Of a DNA stretch of 64,000 nt, positions 54,820-64,000 are shown one piece after another. Under the pieces are notes generated by a model. It was not told the origin of the DNA and did not search any database. It saw only the letters and a program-made list of their open reading frames with translations. A program made the translations under genes and the position numbers. The stretch is from Rhodanobacter sp. MP7CTX1. GTDB lineage: Bacteria; Pseudomonadota; Gammaproteobacteria; Xanthomonadales; Rhodanobacteraceae. Position 1 is the stretch's first letter. Each line of letters opens with the position of its first letter. The DNA lies in assembly GCF_014205795.1 (NCBI RefSeq), contig NZ_JACHCN010000003.1, forward strand, positions 35,198-99,197, read 5' to 3'.

Positions 54820-55010
54820 GTTGATGGGTACGCACCTTGCGCTGCGCCGCGAGGTGGCCAGTCATGGCTTTCTCCCGCTCCGACACAGGTGAACGTCGCC
54901 GGTTCACCTCGACCAGGACCTTGCGATCGCTCGGGGCGCTTTGCCCAATGTGCTCCTTGATCCATCCCGTGGAATCTGAATAAAGGCTCGACACGCGTCA
55001 ATGGTCCGCG
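54820..55010. other. Spacer between thx terminator and his operon promoter
   Basis: About 190 bp with no supported gene on either strand. Antisense open frames here are Arg/Pro-rich and lack ribosome sites. Confidence 0.6.
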
Positions 55011-55039
55011 TTGCCGGGATGCGGTACGTTATGTATGAT
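55011..55039 (+). promoter_or_regulatory. Sigma-70-type promoter of the his operon
   Basis: TTGCCG at 55011-55016, a 17-bp spacer and TATGAT at 55034-55039. The predicted transcript start is about 25 bp before the regulator ATG. Confidence 0.6.
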
Positions 55040-55053
55040 GCGCTCCATTGTGT

Positions 55054-55071
55054 TAATGCGTTAGTACATTA
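55054..55071. promoter_or_regulatory. Candidate operator for the TrpR-type regulator
   Basis: TAATGCGTTAGTACATTA is an 18-bp imperfect palindrome (TAATG/CATTA arms, TAGTAC inside) that touches the first base of the start codon. TAGTAC is also the core of TrpR half-sites. Placed just after the promoter, it could block transcription of the operon. Confidence 0.5.
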
Positions 55072-55409
55072 TGAAGCGTCGATCACTGGATCCCGAAACA
55101 CCCGTCGAGTCAGCCGAGCTGAGCCTGTATGAGGCGCTGCTGTCGCTCAAGAATGCCGGTGAGATGGGTGCGTTCATGTGCGACCTGTGCACTCCGGCAG
55201 AACTTGAGGTGCTGGTGGACCGCTGGCGGGTGGTGCCGTATCTGCTTGAAGGCGTGTCCTATCGGGAGATTCACGAGCGCACCGCGGTCAGCATCACCAC
55301 GATCGGCCGGGTGGCGCGCTATCTCAACCAGGGTAGCGGTGGCTATCTGGCCGCGGCAGCACGCGCAGCGCGGCGTCTGTCGCTCGCAACAAAGAAGGCC
55401 AAGGCATGA
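55071..55409 (+). CDS. YerC/TrpR-family regulator of the histidine operon (HisR-like)
   Basis: This 112-residue TrpR-superfamily protein has LYEALLSLKNAGEMGAFMCD near 19-38, CTPAELEVLVDRWRVVPYLL near 40-59, and a helix-turn-helix YREIHERTAVS...TIGRVARYL near 64-85, with a basic tail. It is the first gene of the his operon, overlapping hisG by 4 bp (ATGA). Comparative studies predict such proteins to be HisR repressors controlling histidine genes. It probably regulates its own operon; the effector (histidine?) is not proven. Confidence 0.85.
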   Translation: MKRRSLDPETPVESAELSLYEALLSLKNAGEMGAFMCDLCTPAELEVLVDRWRVVPYLLEGVSYREIHERTAVSITTIGRVARYLNQGSGGYLAAAARAARRLSLATKKAKA

Positions 55410-56299
55410 AAGCGCGCGACCGATTGCGTATAGCGATGCAGAAATCCGGCCGGCTGACCGAGCCGGCGCTGGAGCTCCTCAACCGTTGCGGGCTGAGCTT
55501 TCGGCAAAGCCGCGACAAGCTGTTCTGCTTTGGCGAAGGCGAGCCAGTCGATCTGCTGCTGGTGCGCGATGACGACATTCCCGGGTTGATCGCACAAGGC
55601 GTATGCGACCTCGGCATTGTCGGTCGCAACGTGTTGAACGAATTCCAGCTTACAGCGGGGCGCGAAATTGCACCGCTGGCCGAGTTGCGCCCGCTCGGTT
55701 TCGGCCGCTGCCGGTTGTCGATCGCGGTGCCGCAGGAGCTGGACTATCACGGGCCGCAGCAACTGGAAGGCCAGCGCATTGCCACTTCGTATCCAGGTTT
55801 GCTCGGCGAATGGCTGCGCACGCATGGCGTGGCTGCCGGCGTGGTGACCTTGACCGGGTCGGTCGAGATTGCACCGAAGCTGGGCACCGCCGATGCCATC
55901 TGCGATCTGGTGCAGAGCGGCGGCACGCTGGTTGCGAATCAGTTGCGTGAAGCGGAGGTATTGCTGGAAAGCGAGGCGGTGCTGACGGGCCCGCTGACGC
56001 TGCCGGTGGACGAACGCGGCGACATGCTGGAGCTGTTGTTGAAGCGGCTGGACGGCGTGATCCAGGTGCGCGAGTCACGCCTGTTGCTGCTGCAGACTTC
56101 CCGCCACACGCTGGAAGCGGTGACGCGTCTGCTGCCAGGCGGACCACAGCCGACGCTGCTGCAGGTCGCAGGGCAACCGGATCAGCTGATGTTGCAGGCG
56201 CTGTGTGCCGGCGAAGTGAGCTGGCGGCAGCTGGAAGAAATCAAGAAGGCCGGTGCGCGCGAGATGTTCGTGCTGCCGGTGGAGAAAATGTTGGCATGA
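55406..56299 (+). CDS. hisG: ATP phosphoribosyltransferase, long form
   Basis: This 297-residue enzyme catalyses the first committed histidine step. It has [19 protein letters not shown], the PRPP-binding region with [25 protein letters not shown] near 148-172, and a C-terminal regulatory (ACT-like) domain from about 222, so it is the long, hexameric, histidine-inhibited form and needs no HisZ. It is preceded by the TrpR-type regulator and followed by hisD after 13 bp. Confidence 0.97.
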   Translation: MKARDRLRIAMQKSGRLTEPALELLNRCGLSFRQSRDKLFCFGEGEPVDLLLVRDDDIPGLIAQGVCDLGIVGRNVLNEFQLTAGREIAPLAELRPLGFGRCRLSIAVPQELDYHGPQQLEGQRIATSYPGLLGEWLRTHGVAAGVVTLTGSVEIAPKLGTADAICDLVQSGGTLVANQLREAEVLLESEAVLTGPLTLPVDERGDMLELLLKRLDGVIQVRESRLLLLQTSRHTLEAVTRLLPGGPQPTLLQVAGQPDQLMLQALCAGEVSWRQLEEIKKAGAREMFVLPVEKMLA

Positions 56300-56312
56300 A
56301 GAGCTGGCTCGC

Positions 56313-57635
56313 ATGAAGCGCCTGGACTGGAGCGCACTGGATGAGGCCGCGCGCGGCGAGGCACTGGCACGCCCGGCGCAATCACGTGCCGACGAACTGC
56401 GTCGTGGGGTCGAACAGATCATCGCGTCGGTCCGCGAGCGCGGTGATGCGGCGCTGCTGGAACTCAGCGCGAAATACGACCGCTGCACGCTGCGAGCGAT
56501 TGAGGTTGATGAAGCGGAGTTCGCGGCTGCCGAGGCGGCACTCGACCCGGCACTGAAAGCGGCGATCCACGAGGCGGCCGAACGGATCGAGACCTTCCAC
56601 CGCGCCACCGCACCGCAGCCGATAGCCGTCGATACCGCGCCAGGCGTGCGGGTGGAACGGATGCTTCGCCCAATCACTCGCGTTGGCCTGTATGTACCGG
56701 CCGGCACTGCGCCGCTGCCATCGACCGCGCTGATGCTTGGCGTGCCCGCCCGCCTTGCCGGTTGTCGCGAGGTCGTACTGTGCTCACCGGCGCGCGCCGA
56801 CGGGCGTTGTGACGAAGCGGTGTTGTATGCGGCGCGCCTCACTGGCGTGCATCGGGTATTCAAGCTCGGCGGCGCACAGGCGATCGCCGCAATGGCTTAC
56901 GGTACGCCGTCGGTGCCCAGCTGCGACAAGCTGTTCGGACCGGGCAATGCCTGGGTCACCGAGGCGAAGCTGCAGGTATCCGCCGACCCGGATGGCGCGG
57001 CAATCGACATGCCGGCCGGACCATCCGAAGTGCTGGTGATCGCCGACGCCGATGCCAGCCCGGTGTTTGTCGCTGCCGATCTACTGTCGCAAGCTGAGCA
57101 CGGGCCGGATTCGCAGGTCATCTTGCTGAGTCCGTCCGCCGCATTGCTCGACAAAGTGGCACTAGAGGTCGATCGGCAATGCGCCGAACTACCCCGCGCT
57201 GACATCGCCAGGCAGGCCCTGGCACAGAGCAGGCTGATCCTGGTCGAATCGCTGGATCAGGCGCTCCACGTGAGCAATCGTTACGCGCCGGAGCACCTGA
57301 TCCTGCAGGTGGCAGAGCCGCGCGTGTTGCTCGATGGCATCGACAGCGCCGGCTCGATTTTCCTTGGCGCGTGGACGCCCGAATCGGTAGGTGACTACTG
57401 CAGCGGCAGCAACCATGTATTGCCGACCTACGGCTACGCGCGCAGCTATAGCGGCGTATCCGTGGCCAGCTATCAGAAACAGATCACCGTGCAGGAAGTG
57501 AGTGCGGATGGGCTGCGTGCAATCGGCCCATGTACAGCGACACTGGCCGCGGCCGAGCAGTTGGAAGCGCATCGTCGTGCAGTCACATTGCGGCTGGCGG
57601 CGTTGGAGCGCATGTCGTCCGGGAGCCCGACATGA
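56313..57635 (+). CDS. hisD: Histidinol dehydrogenase
   Basis: This 440-residue zinc enzyme oxidises histidinol to histidine in two steps. Signatures: [20 protein letters not shown] near 130-149, [13 protein letters not shown] near 190-202, [11 protein letters not shown] near 211-221, [14 protein letters not shown] near 262-275 and [19 protein letters not shown] near 370-388. Start ATG 56313 is preferred to the longer frame that opens inside hisG. Overlaps hisC by 4 bp (ATGA). Confidence 0.97.
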   Translation: MKRLDWSALDEAARGEALARPAQSRADELRRGVEQIIASVRERGDAALLELSAKYDRCTLRAIEVDEAEFAAAEAALDPALKAAIHEAAERIETFHRATAPQPIAVDTAPGVRVERMLRPITRVGLYVPAGTAPLPSTALMLGVPARLAGCREVVLCSPARADGRCDEAVLYAARLTGVHRVFKLGGAQAIAAMAYGTPSVPSCDKLFGPGNAWVTEAKLQVSADPDGAAIDMPAGPSEVLVIADADASPVFVAADLLSQAEHGPDSQVILLSPSAALLDKVALEVDRQCAELPRADIARQALAQSRLILVESLDQALHVSNRYAPEHLILQVAEPRVLLDGIDSAGSIFLGAWTPESVGDYCSGSNHVLPTYGYARSYSGVSVASYQKQITVQEVSADGLRAIGPCTATLAAAEQLEAHRRAVTLRLAALERMSSGSPT

Positions 57636-58699
57636 GCGTGCTTGATCTCGCGCGGGCGGAAATTCGCACCATGCAGCCGTATTCCTCCGCGCGCATGGAG
57701 GCCAGTGGCGGGCAGGTTCTGCTCAACGCGAACGAATCGGCGTGGGCACCGCTGGGCGACAGCGGTCTGGGTTGCAACCGCTATCCCGAACCGCAGCCGG
57801 CTGCGCTGGTCGATGCGCTGGCCGACCTCTATGCCGTGCGTCGTGAGCAGCTTCTCGTAGGTCGCGGTAGCGACGAGGCGATCGATCTGCTGGTGCGTGC
57901 CTTCTGCCGTGCCGGCGAGGACGCAATCCTGATCCAGCCGCCCACCTTCGGCATGTACGCGGTGTGCGCGCAGATCCAGAACGCCGGTGTGATCGAGGTA
58001 CCGCTGGCTGTCAACTTCACGTTGGACGTCGACGCCGTACTCACCGCGCTGACGCCGGCGGTGAAGCTGGTCTTCATCTGCACGCCGAACAACCCCACCG
58101 GCCAGTGCATACCACGAGCTGATGTTGAGCGCCTGGCGCAGGCCTTGGCCGGTCGTGCGTTGCTGGTGGTGGACGAAGCGTATGTGGAGTTTGCCGATAC
58201 AGGCAGTGTCGCCGAGTTGATTGATCAGTACGAAAACGTCGCAGTGTTGCGTACCTTGTCGAAGGCCTGGGCACTCGCTGGCGCGCGGATCGGCAGTCTG
58301 TTGGCGAACGCCGAAGTCATCGGGCTGCTACGTCGGATCATGCCGCCATACCCGCTGCCGTTACCGTGCGTGTCCGCCGCGCTGTCTGCGTTGTCGGTGC
58401 CAGGGCAGGTCAGTGCGCGCGAACACCTGGCTATCGTGCGCGAGCAGCGCGCCTTGATGCACGACGCGCTGTGCCGTCTGCCAGGTGTACGAGAAGTACT
58501 TCCCTCGCAGGCGAACTTTCTCGCCGTACGATTCGATGATGCCGGCATCATCTATCGACGGTTGCTTGCCGCTGGCATCGTGGTACGCGACGTGCGCCGT
58601 TATCCAAACCTCGATGATGCGCTGCGCATCACGATCGGCACGCCAGCGGAGAATGCGCGCGTGCTCGCCGTCCTGCAGGAGGCAACGACATGCGCTTGA
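57632..58699 (+). CDS. hisC: Histidinol-phosphate aminotransferase
   Basis: This 355-residue PLP enzyme converts imidazole-acetol phosphate to histidinol phosphate. [11 protein letters not shown] near 31-41 and [14 protein letters not shown] near 51-64 are family features; the Schiff-base Lys is in [13 protein letters not shown] near 209-221. [12 protein letters not shown] near 150-161 and DEAYVEFAD near 182-190 bind the cofactor. ATG 57632 overlaps the hisD stop. A 91-bp spacer with a REP-like element follows, the only large gap in the operon. Confidence 0.97.
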   Translation: MSVLDLARAEIRTMQPYSSARMEASGGQVLLNANESAWAPLGDSGLGCNRYPEPQPAALVDALADLYAVRREQLLVGRGSDEAIDLLVRAFCRAGEDAILIQPPTFGMYAVCAQIQNAGVIEVPLAVNFTLDVDAVLTALTPAVKLVFICTPNNPTGQCIPRADVERLAQALAGRALLVVDEAYVEFADTGSVAELIDQYENVAVLRTLSKAWALAGARIGSLLANAEVIGLLRRIMPPYPLPLPCVSAALSALSVPGQVSAREHLAIVREQRALMHDALCRLPGVREVLPSQANFLAVRFDDAGIIYRRLLAAGIVVRDVRRYPNLDDALRITIGTPAENARVLAVLQEATTCA

Positions 58700-58706
58700 G
58701 CCTTTC

Positions 58707-58776
58707 GTGGGAGCAACTTCAGTCGCGAACGATGCAGCCTCAAGCTAGACCCGTCGCGGCTGGAGCCGCTCCCACA
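58707..58776. repeat. REP-like inverted repeat in the hisC-hisB gap
   Basis: GTGGGAGCAACTTCAGTCGCG at the left pairs with CGCGGCTGGAGCCGCTCCCAC at the right. This is the GGGAGCGGCT-type REP unit common in Pseudomonas and Xanthomonadales. It lies inside an operon, where it may stabilise the upstream mRNA part or cause partial termination. Confidence 0.85.
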
Positions 58777-58790
58777 GGCGGGGTGAACGC

Positions 58791-59858
58791 ATGAGCCGCA
58801 AGATACTTTTCGTCGACCGCGACGGTTGCCTTATCGAAGAGCCGGCCGACCAGCAGATCGACAGCTACGAAAAGCTCGCTCTGCTGCCCGGGGTGATCGC
58901 TGCGTTGCAGCGTTTCGTCGCCGCCGGCTACGAATTGGTGATGGTGACGAATCAGGATGGCCTCGGCACGGACAGTTTTCCCGAGCTGCATTTCAGCGGG
59001 CCGCATCAATTGCTGATGCGCATCCTTGCCTCGCAGGGGATTGCCTTTCGCGAAGTGCTGATCGACCAAAGCTTTCCGCACGAGGGCAAAGACACGCGCA
59101 AGCCAGGCGTCGGCATGATGCGTCACTATCTCGCCGACGATGGCTGGAGCCGCGCGGCTTCGGGCATGGTCGGTGATCGCGAGACGGATCTGCAGTTCGC
59201 CGCGAACATGGGTGTGCGCGGTTTCCGTGTCGGCCCGCAAGGTGTGAGCTGGAATGAGCTCGCGCATCAGTTGCTGGATGCGCCACGTACTGCAACCGTC
59301 GAGCGCAACACGAAGGAAACCCGCATCAAGGTCAGTGTCGATCTCGACAAGGTCGCCGAGCCGAAGGTGCACACCGGACTCGCGTTCTTCGATCACATGC
59401 TGGAGCAGATCGGCAAGCACGGCGGCTTCGCGCTGGAACTTCGTTGCGATGGCGACACCCACATCGATGAGCACCACACCATCGAGGACTGCGCACTCGC
59501 GCTGGGCCTGGCGCTGAAGCTGGCTCTGGACGACAAGCGCGGCATCGGTCGCTATGGTTTCACGCTGCCGATGGACGAGGCGCAGGCGAGTGCGGCACTG
59601 GACCTGTCCGGGCGGCCGTACTTCTTGTTCGAAGGCAGCTTCCCGCGCGAACGCGTGGGTGATGTGCCGACCGAACTGGTGCCGCATTTCTTCCGCTCGC
59701 TGTGCGAGACGCTGGGCGCGAATCTGCATCTGACCGTGCGTGGCGAAAATGCACATCACATGGTCGAAGCGTGTTTCAAAGTTGTCGCGCGCACGCTGCG
59801 GCAGGCGCTCCGTCGCGAAGGCAGTGAGCTGCCCAGCACCAAGGGAACGCTGCAATGA
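58791..59858 (+). CDS. hisB: Bifunctional histidinol-phosphatase/imidazoleglycerol-phosphate dehydratase
   Basis: This 355-residue fusion has an N-terminal HAD phosphatase (about 1-165) and C-terminal dehydratase (about 170-355). The phosphatase has the nucleophile motif FVDRDGC near 6-12 (Cys instead of the usual Thr), the second motif in MVTNQDG near 51-57 and GDRETD near 126. The region equivalent to the E. coli zinc loop reads [13 protein letters not shown] and lacks its cysteines. The dehydratase has [27 protein letters not shown] and [14 protein letters not shown], with the His/Glu manganese ligands intact. Confidence 0.96.
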   Translation: MSRKILFVDRDGCLIEEPADQQIDSYEKLALLPGVIAALQRFVAAGYELVMVTNQDGLGTDSFPELHFSGPHQLLMRILASQGIAFREVLIDQSFPHEGKDTRKPGVGMMRHYLADDGWSRAASGMVGDRETDLQFAANMGVRGFRVGPQGVSWNELAHQLLDAPRTATVERNTKETRIKVSVDLDKVAEPKVHTGLAFFDHMLEQIGKHGGFALELRCDGDTHIDEHHTIEDCALALGLALKLALDDKRGIGRYGFTLPMDEAQASAALDLSGRPYFLFEGSFPRERVGDVPTELVPHFFRSLCETLGANLHLTVRGENAHHMVEACFKVVARTLRQALRREGSELPSTKGTLQ

Positions 59859-60445
59859 GCGTCGTGCTGGTCGATGCAGGCGGGACGAATATTGGCTCCG
59901 TGCGCTATGCCTTGCAACGGCTCGGCGTGGATGCGGCGCTCACGTCAGATGCCGCGTCGATACGTGCGGCCGACAAGGTGATCCTTCCGGGCGTTGGTGC
60001 AGCGAGCCCTGGCATGGCACGGCTGCGTGAGCTCGGACTGGTCGACCTGTTGCGTTCACTGACCCAGCCGGTGCTCGGTGTGTGTCTGGGCATGCAACTG
60101 CTGTGTAAGCATTCAGAGGAGGGCGATACCGAATGCCTTGGCCTGATTCCCGCGTCGGTGCGCCGTTTTGCCGAAGCGCCCGGCTTGCGCATACCACACA
60201 TGGGCTGGAACCGATTGGTCGCGCAACAATCGCATCCCTTGCTCGCCGGACTCAGCGCTGACGACCAGGCGTATTTTGTGCATAGCTATGCGGTGCCGGT
60301 GGGTGACTACAGTCTCGCCACGACCGACTATGGCGGCGAGTTCTCAGCCGTGATCGCGCGCGATAATTTCCACGGTATGCAATTTCACCCGGAGCGTTCC
60401 GCGGCTGTCGGCGCGAAGCTCCTGAAGAATTTTCTCGAACTATGA
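59855..60445 (+). CDS. hisH: Imidazole glycerol phosphate synthase, glutamine amidotransferase subunit
   Basis: This 196-residue class I amidotransferase releases ammonia for HisF. The triad is Cys77 in [10 protein letters not shown], His178 and Glu180 in MQFHPERS. It also has [14 protein letters not shown] near 7-20 and [12 protein letters not shown] near 46-57. It overlaps hisB and hisA by 4 bp each. Confidence 0.97.
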   Translation: MSVVLVDAGGTNIGSVRYALQRLGVDAALTSDAASIRAADKVILPGVGAASPGMARLRELGLVDLLRSLTQPVLGVCLGMQLLCKHSEEGDTECLGLIPASVRRFAEAPGLRIPHMGWNRLVAQQSHPLLAGLSADDQAYFVHSYAVPVGDYSLATTDYGGEFSAVIARDNFHGMQFHPERSAAVGAKLLKNFLEL

Positions 60446-61170
60446 CTTTCAATGTGATTCCCGCGATCGATCTGCGTGGCGGCCGCGTGGTGCGGTTGAA
60501 ACAGGGCGACTACGCACAGCAGACGACCTATGCGGCCGATCCGCGCGAATTGGCGCAGCGTTATGCCGATGCCGGCGCGCGCTGGTTGCACCTGGTCGAT
60601 CTGGATGGTGCGCGTTCCGGCAACCTCGAAAATCTCGCGGTGATCCAGGCAATCGCCGGCGGCGGCATGCAGATCCAGGCCGGCGGCGGCGTGCGTGGCG
60701 AAGACGATGTGCAACGCCTGTTCGACGCGGGTGTGCACCGTGTGGTGCTTGGCAGCGTGGCGATCCGCGATCCTGAACTCGTCGCCGGCTGGCTAGCCAA
60801 GCATGGTGCAGAACGTCTGACGATCGCGCTCGATACGCGCCATATCGATGGCTGCTGGACACTTCCGAGTGCCGGCTGGACCGAAAGCGAAACGCGTACG
60901 CTCGACGAACTCGCGCCGTGGTACGCCGCACGCGGTGCCCATCATTTGCTGTGCACCGACATCGAGCGCGACGGCATGCTGGCCGGTTTCAATCTCGATC
61001 TGTATCGCCATCTTGCCGACAGCGTGCCGCTGCTGGCCGTGCAGGCATCCGGCGGCGTGCGCTCGCTGGATGACATTCGCGCCGCACGCGAGGCCGGTGC
61101 GCAGGGCGTAATTCTCGGCCGTGCATTGCTGGAGGGCCGTTTCACGGTGGAAGAGGCACTCATATGTTGA
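60442..61170 (+). CDS. hisA: ProFAR isomerase (phosphoribosylformimino-AICAR ribotide isomerase)
   Basis: This 242-residue TIM-barrel enzyme opens the ProFAR ring. [19 protein letters not shown] near 5-23 contains catalytic Asp9; the second catalytic Asp is in [11 protein letters not shown] near 170-180. Phosphate loops are GGGVRGEDD near 79-87 and [11 protein letters not shown] near 202-212. It overlaps hisF by 7 bp. Confidence 0.97.
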   Translation: MTFNVIPAIDLRGGRVVRLKQGDYAQQTTYAADPRELAQRYADAGARWLHLVDLDGARSGNLENLAVIQAIAGGGMQIQAGGGVRGEDDVQRLFDAGVHRVVLGSVAIRDPELVAGWLAKHGAERLTIALDTRHIDGCWTLPSAGWTESETRTLDELAPWYAARGAHHLLCTDIERDGMLAGFNLDLYRHLADSVPLLAVQASGGVRSLDDIRAAREAGAQGVILGRALLEGRFTVEEALIC

Positions 61171-61934
61171 GCCGCCGCATCATTCCCTGTCTGGACGTCC
61201 GCGATGGCAAGGTCGTCAAGGGCGTGCGTTTTCGCGACCACGTGGTGATGGGCGAAATCGTCGAGCTGGCCCTGCGCTACCGCGACGAAGGCGCCGATGA
61301 ACTGGTGTTCTACGACATCACTGCCAGTCCCGAGGGGCGCAGCGTCGATCGTGCCTGGGTGGAGCGGGTCGCGCGGGTGATCGATATTCCGTTTTGCGTT
61401 GCAGGCGGCATCCGTTCAGTTGACGACGCACGGGCGGTGCTGCACGCCGGTGCGGACAAGATTTCGGTGAACTCGCCCGCATTGGAACGCCCTGGTCTGA
61501 TCGACGAACTGGCCGCTGCATTCGGCGTGCAATGCGTAGTGGTCGGCATCGATTCGCTGCGTGATGCGGACGGCGAATGGCGCGTGCGCCAGTACACCGG
61601 CGACCCCACGAAGACGCAGGCGCTGTCGCGCCAAACACTGCGCTGGATGGTCGAGGCACAGCAACGCGGCGCTGGCGAGATCGTGCTGAACTGCATGGGT
61701 AGCGACGGCGTGCGCCATGGCTACGATCTGGAGCAGTTGTCCGCGGCTCGTGCGGTCTGCCATGTGCCACTGATCGCGTCCGGCGGCGCCGGTGCGGCCG
61801 AGCACTTTCGCGATGCGTTCGCCCAGGCCGACGTTGATGGCGCGCTCGCCGCCAGCGTGTTCCATTCTGGCCTGATCGCGATACCCGAGCTTAAGCACTA
61901 TCTGCACGGGCAAGACGTAGCGGTCCGCCTGTAA
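61164..61934 (+). CDS. hisF: Imidazole glycerol phosphate synthase cyclase subunit
   Basis: This 256-residue TIM barrel forms IGP and AICAR with ammonia from HisH. Catalytic Asp11 is in [15 protein letters not shown], and the second Asp is in [10 protein letters not shown] near 126-135. Phosphate-binding loops: [12 protein letters not shown] near 77-88 and [11 protein letters not shown] near 208-218. All conserved. The next gene starts 19 bp later. Confidence 0.97.
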   Translation: MLSRRIIPCLDVRDGKVVKGVRFRDHVVMGEIVELALRYRDEGADELVFYDITASPEGRSVDRAWVERVARVIDIPFCVAGGIRSVDDARAVLHAGADKISVNSPALERPGLIDELAAAFGVQCVVVGIDSLRDADGEWRVRQYTGDPTKTQALSRQTLRWMVEAQQRGAGEIVLNCMGSDGVRHGYDLEQLSAARAVCHVPLIASGGAGAAEHFRDAFAQADVDGALAASVFHSGLIAIPELKHYLHGQDVAVRL

Positions 61935-61953
61935 GCATCAAGGAAAACCAGCG

Positions 61954-62613
61954 ATGAGCGATTCCAATACCGACATCAGTCGTCTCGACAATTCCGATCT
62001 CAGTCGTCTCGACTGGGCCAAGGGCGAAGGCCTGCTGCCGGCGATCGTCCAGCACTGGCTCAGCGGCGAAGTGTTGATGCTCGGCTACATGAATGCCGAC
62101 GCGCTGGCACACACTCAGGGCACCGGCCAGGTGACGTTCTACAGTCGCAGCAAGCAACGCCTGTGGACCAAGGGCGAAAGCTCCGGTCACGTTCTTGCAT
62201 TGAAATCGATTCGTATCGACTGTGACGCCGATACGTTGCTGGTGCAGGCCGAACCGCACGGCCCGACCTGCCACCTGGGCACGTCCAGCTGTTTCGGCGA
62301 AGGCGTGCAGCCACCACTCGGGTTCCTCGCCGAACTCGATGCGCTGGTCGCGCAACGGCATGCCGAGCGCCCGCAGGGCAGTTACACCACGAAGCTGTTT
62401 GACGGCGGCGTTCGTCGCATGGCGCAGAAAGTCGGCGAAGAAGGTGTCGAGACGGCGCTCGCCGCGGTGGCGCAGGATGACCACGAGCTGCTCGGCGAGG
62501 CGGCCGATCTGATCTTCCATCTCACGGTGGTGTTACGTGCGCGAGGACTATCGCTGACCGACGTCGTGGCGTTGTTGGCCACGCGGCATGCCGCACACAG
62601 CGAGCACCGATGA
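61954..62613 (+). CDS. hisI: Bifunctional phosphoribosyl-AMP cyclohydrolase/phosphoribosyl-ATP pyrophosphatase
   Basis: This 219-residue fusion (HisIE) carries out steps two and three. The HisI domain has [13 protein letters not shown] near 46-58, [11 protein letters not shown] near 71-81 and the zinc/catalytic [12 protein letters not shown] near 104-115. The HisE domain (about 120-205) has [20 protein letters not shown] near 139-158 and [11 protein letters not shown]. The first 20 residues contain a short repeat (DISRLDN / DLSRLDW) from a duplicated CAGTCGTCTCGAC. Last gene of the operon. Confidence 0.97.
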   Translation: MSDSNTDISRLDNSDLSRLDWAKGEGLLPAIVQHWLSGEVLMLGYMNADALAHTQGTGQVTFYSRSKQRLWTKGESSGHVLALKSIRIDCDADTLLVQAEPHGPTCHLGTSSCFGEGVQPPLGFLAELDALVAQRHAERPQGSYTTKLFDGGVRRMAQKVGEEGVETALAAVAQDDHELLGEAADLIFHLTVVLRARGLSLTDVVALLATRHAAHSEHR

Positions 62614-62763
62614 GAACTTTGGCGGCCTTGATTGCGGTAGCCAGGAGTTAGCGGGTCTGACGATCTTGGGATACGCTGGGATGGACGGGTGGGTACCGCG
62701 TAGGCAAGGTCAACCTTGCAGCGTCGGACGTTACATTCAATGGTTCATCGGAAGGACATAGCC

Positions 62764-63432
62764 ATGCTGCATGACTTCGTTCAGACCGTTCTGTTGCTCG
62801 TCACTGGACTGTTTCCGATCATCAATCCGATGGCTTCCGGGATCATCGTGTTGAGCATGATTCCCCGCGCGACAGTGGGGGAGCGGGCCGAGCTGGCGTG
62901 GCGCATCACCACGAATAGCTTTGCGATTCTGCTCGGATCGTTGTTGATCGGCGCCTACGTGCTGTCGTTTTTCGGTATCTCGATTTCCGTGCTCCGGGTG
63001 GCGGGTGGCCTAGTGATCGCCATGGCTGGCTGGAACCTGCTGAACCGACCTGACGACGACGATAACAACGATAAAACTCAGGTGACGAAGACCCAACAGC
63101 AGCTTGGCTCATTGAGCTCCAAGGCGTTCTATCCGTTGACGTTGCCACTCACCGTGGGCCCCGGTTCAATTGCCGTAGCCATCGCGCTTGGCACCGGGAC
63201 GCCGAGCGAAGGACCATCAGCGGGACACTTTTTGGGCGTGGGCGCGGCGCTGATCATCCTGTGTGCGAGTATCTACATATGCGTGCGCTTTGCGGGCGCC
63301 TTGGAGAGGTTGCTCGGCACCGTTGGCACCCAGGTCGCCATGCGACTATTTGCCTTTGTGATCTTCTGCATCGGCATGCAGTTGTGCTGGATCGGTCTTT
63401 CGGGATTGCTTGCATCGGTGCCATGGAAGTAG
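62764..63432 (+). CDS. MarC-family integral membrane protein
   Basis: This 222-residue protein has about six membrane segments and the MarC pattern: LLVTGLFPIINPMASGIIVL near 11-30, ITTNSFAILLGSLLIGAYVL near 48-67 and the conserved YPLTLPLTVGPGSIAVAIAL near 122-141. A hydrophilic DDDDNNDKTQ loop near 100-109 separates the halves. ATG 62764 follows AAGGA; an earlier ATG at 62740 is possible. Function is unknown; the old link to antibiotic resistance was not confirmed in E. coli. Stands alone after the his operon. Confidence 0.9.
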   Translation: MLHDFVQTVLLLVTGLFPIINPMASGIIVLSMIPRATVGERAELAWRITTNSFAILLGSLLIGAYVLSFFGISISVLRVAGGLVIAMAGWNLLNRPDDDDNNDKTQVTKTQQQLGSLSSKAFYPLTLPLTVGPGSIAVAIALGTGTPSEGPSAGHFLGVGAALIILCASIYICVRFAGALERLLGTVGTQVAMRLFAFVIFCIGMQLCWIGLSGLLASVPWK

Positions 63433-63614
63433 CCAGTGCCGTGCGCGGAACGTTCACGAGTGTGGCGAAGGGGCATGCGTGGGTGTTCGCGCATTTCGGA
63501 TCCCAAGCCAGCCATTGAGATCATGGTTGGATTCAATGGACGCGGAGTGACTTCATGCACAGGCGTGGGGCCAGGCGGCGGCGCATGCTATGCCCGATCC
63601 TTGGGGACATCGTC

Positions 63615-64000
63615 ATGCGCATGCGATCGCTCGGACTCCTGTTGATCTTTGCTGCTTTGGCCTCGTCGGCACGAGCTGCCGAAGCCCCGAAGCCACTGCG
63701 CGATGAACTGCTGCAGATCACCCAGGCGCTGGACGATGCGATCCCAACAGGAGACAAGGCCGTTTGGCAAAACGCGCTTACCGACGACGCGGTCATCATC
63801 GACGAATTTGGCCGTATCACGCACAAGGCCGATACGGTAGCCTCTCTGCGACCCCTTCCCAGCGGCTTTTCAGGCAGCATCGAGTTGCGCGATCCCCACG
63901 TGCAGCAGTACGGCGACACGGCGATTCTGCAGGCAGAGGAGTACGAACGGGAAACCGTGTTCGGGCAGAACTTTGTGGTGCGCTACGAAGGGTTGTTCAC
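63615..64000 (+). CDS. Secreted NTF2-like (DUF4440/SnoaL-type) protein, 3' end outside window
   Basis: The open frame runs to the window edge (128 residues visible). It has a signal peptide (MRMRSLGLLLIFAALASSA, cleavage near ARA-AEA) and an NTF2-like fold start: a helix LLQITQALDDAIPTGDKAVW, then LTDDAVIIDEFGRI near 56-69, HKADTVASLRPL and the strand sequence VQQYGDTAILQAEEYERET near 96-114, typical of DUF4440 proteins. In-frame ATGs at 63555 and 63621 are alternatives; 63615 has GGGGAC upstream. The role is unknown. Confidence 0.8.
   Translation, partial: MRMRSLGLLLIFAALASSARAAEAPKPLRDELLQITQALDDAIPTGDKAVWQNALTDDAVIIDEFGRITHKADTVASLRPLPSGFSGSIELRDPHVQQYGDTAILQAEEYERETVFGQNFVVRYEGLF

Noticed and set aside
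54584..55001. Antisense frames over thx and its downstream spacer
   Set aside because: They oppose thx, which has a promoter, ribosome site, family signature and terminator.
58740..59855. 371-residue open frame on the minus strand
   Set aside because: Antisense to hisB; a shadow.

Overview
The window looks like chromosomal DNA of a high-GC gammaproteobacterium of the Xanthomonadales/Lysobacterales, most likely Rhodanobacteraceae (Rhodanobacter/Dyella-like). This is inferred from gene order and content: metG-rnfB-nth, fimV-truA-trpF-trpB-trpA-accD, a his operon led by a TrpR-type regulator with fused hisB and hisIE, a ribosomal protein THX gene, zur beside a MerC/zinc-transport pair, and many intergenic palindromic repeats. 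No rRNA, tRNA, CRISPR array, transposase or integrase was found.

Layout. 1-4.6 kb is an accessory, visibly AT-richer segment. It holds the end of an unknown gene and a two-gene minus-strand Gabija-type anti-phage operon (OLD-like nuclease plus UvrD-like helicase), followed by a 41-bp near-perfect palindrome with an extra half-site. 4.6-9.8 kb has a PadR regulator coupled to a membrane sensor-like protein, a DUF1501/DUF1800 exported pair and a methyltransferase. 9.8-17.9 kb has nth, rnfB and metG, two tandem DUF2147 genes, apbC, dcd and a lipoprotein, with three copies of a ~98-bp intergenic repeat between 5.9 and 16.5 kb. 18.2-24.2 kb is an eight-gene minus-strand run for 5-oxoproline (pyroglutamate) metabolism: dienelactone hydrolase-like, HIT, pxpB, pxpC, pxpA, DUF969, DUF979, pcp.

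24.3-35.7 kb has rimO, DUF3025, an orphan PhnD-like binding protein, two unknown exported proteins, greB with a membrane/TPR-like partner, mltD, psd and a VCBS-repeat exported protein. 35.8-47.6 kb is a plus-strand core block: prmB, aroC, a 2-hydroxyacid dehydrogenase, asd, a coiled-coil protein, fimV, truA, trpF, trpB, trpA, accD. 47.6-52.3 kb has a duplicated DnaA-box-like region, a PAP2 phosphatase, a GT4 glycosyltransferase, an outer-membrane-like protein, gltX and a small membrane protein. 52.3-54.6 kb is a zinc locus: zur, a Zur box, a MerC protein and a CDF transporter. 54.6-62.6 kb has thx and the complete histidine operon hisR-like-G-D-C-B-H-A-F-I. The window ends with a MarC-family protein and the start of a secreted NTF2-like protein.

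The main functional units are phage defence (gajA/gajB), pyroglutamate release, uptake and hydrolysis, tryptophan and histidine synthesis, and zinc homeostasis under an apparent Zur operator. I found no strong candidate for a wholly undescribed system. The items most worth following are the diverged Gabija operon with the adjacent palindrome, the DnaA-box-like duplication after accD, the Zur box in front of the MerC gene, and the promoter/operator before the his regulator.
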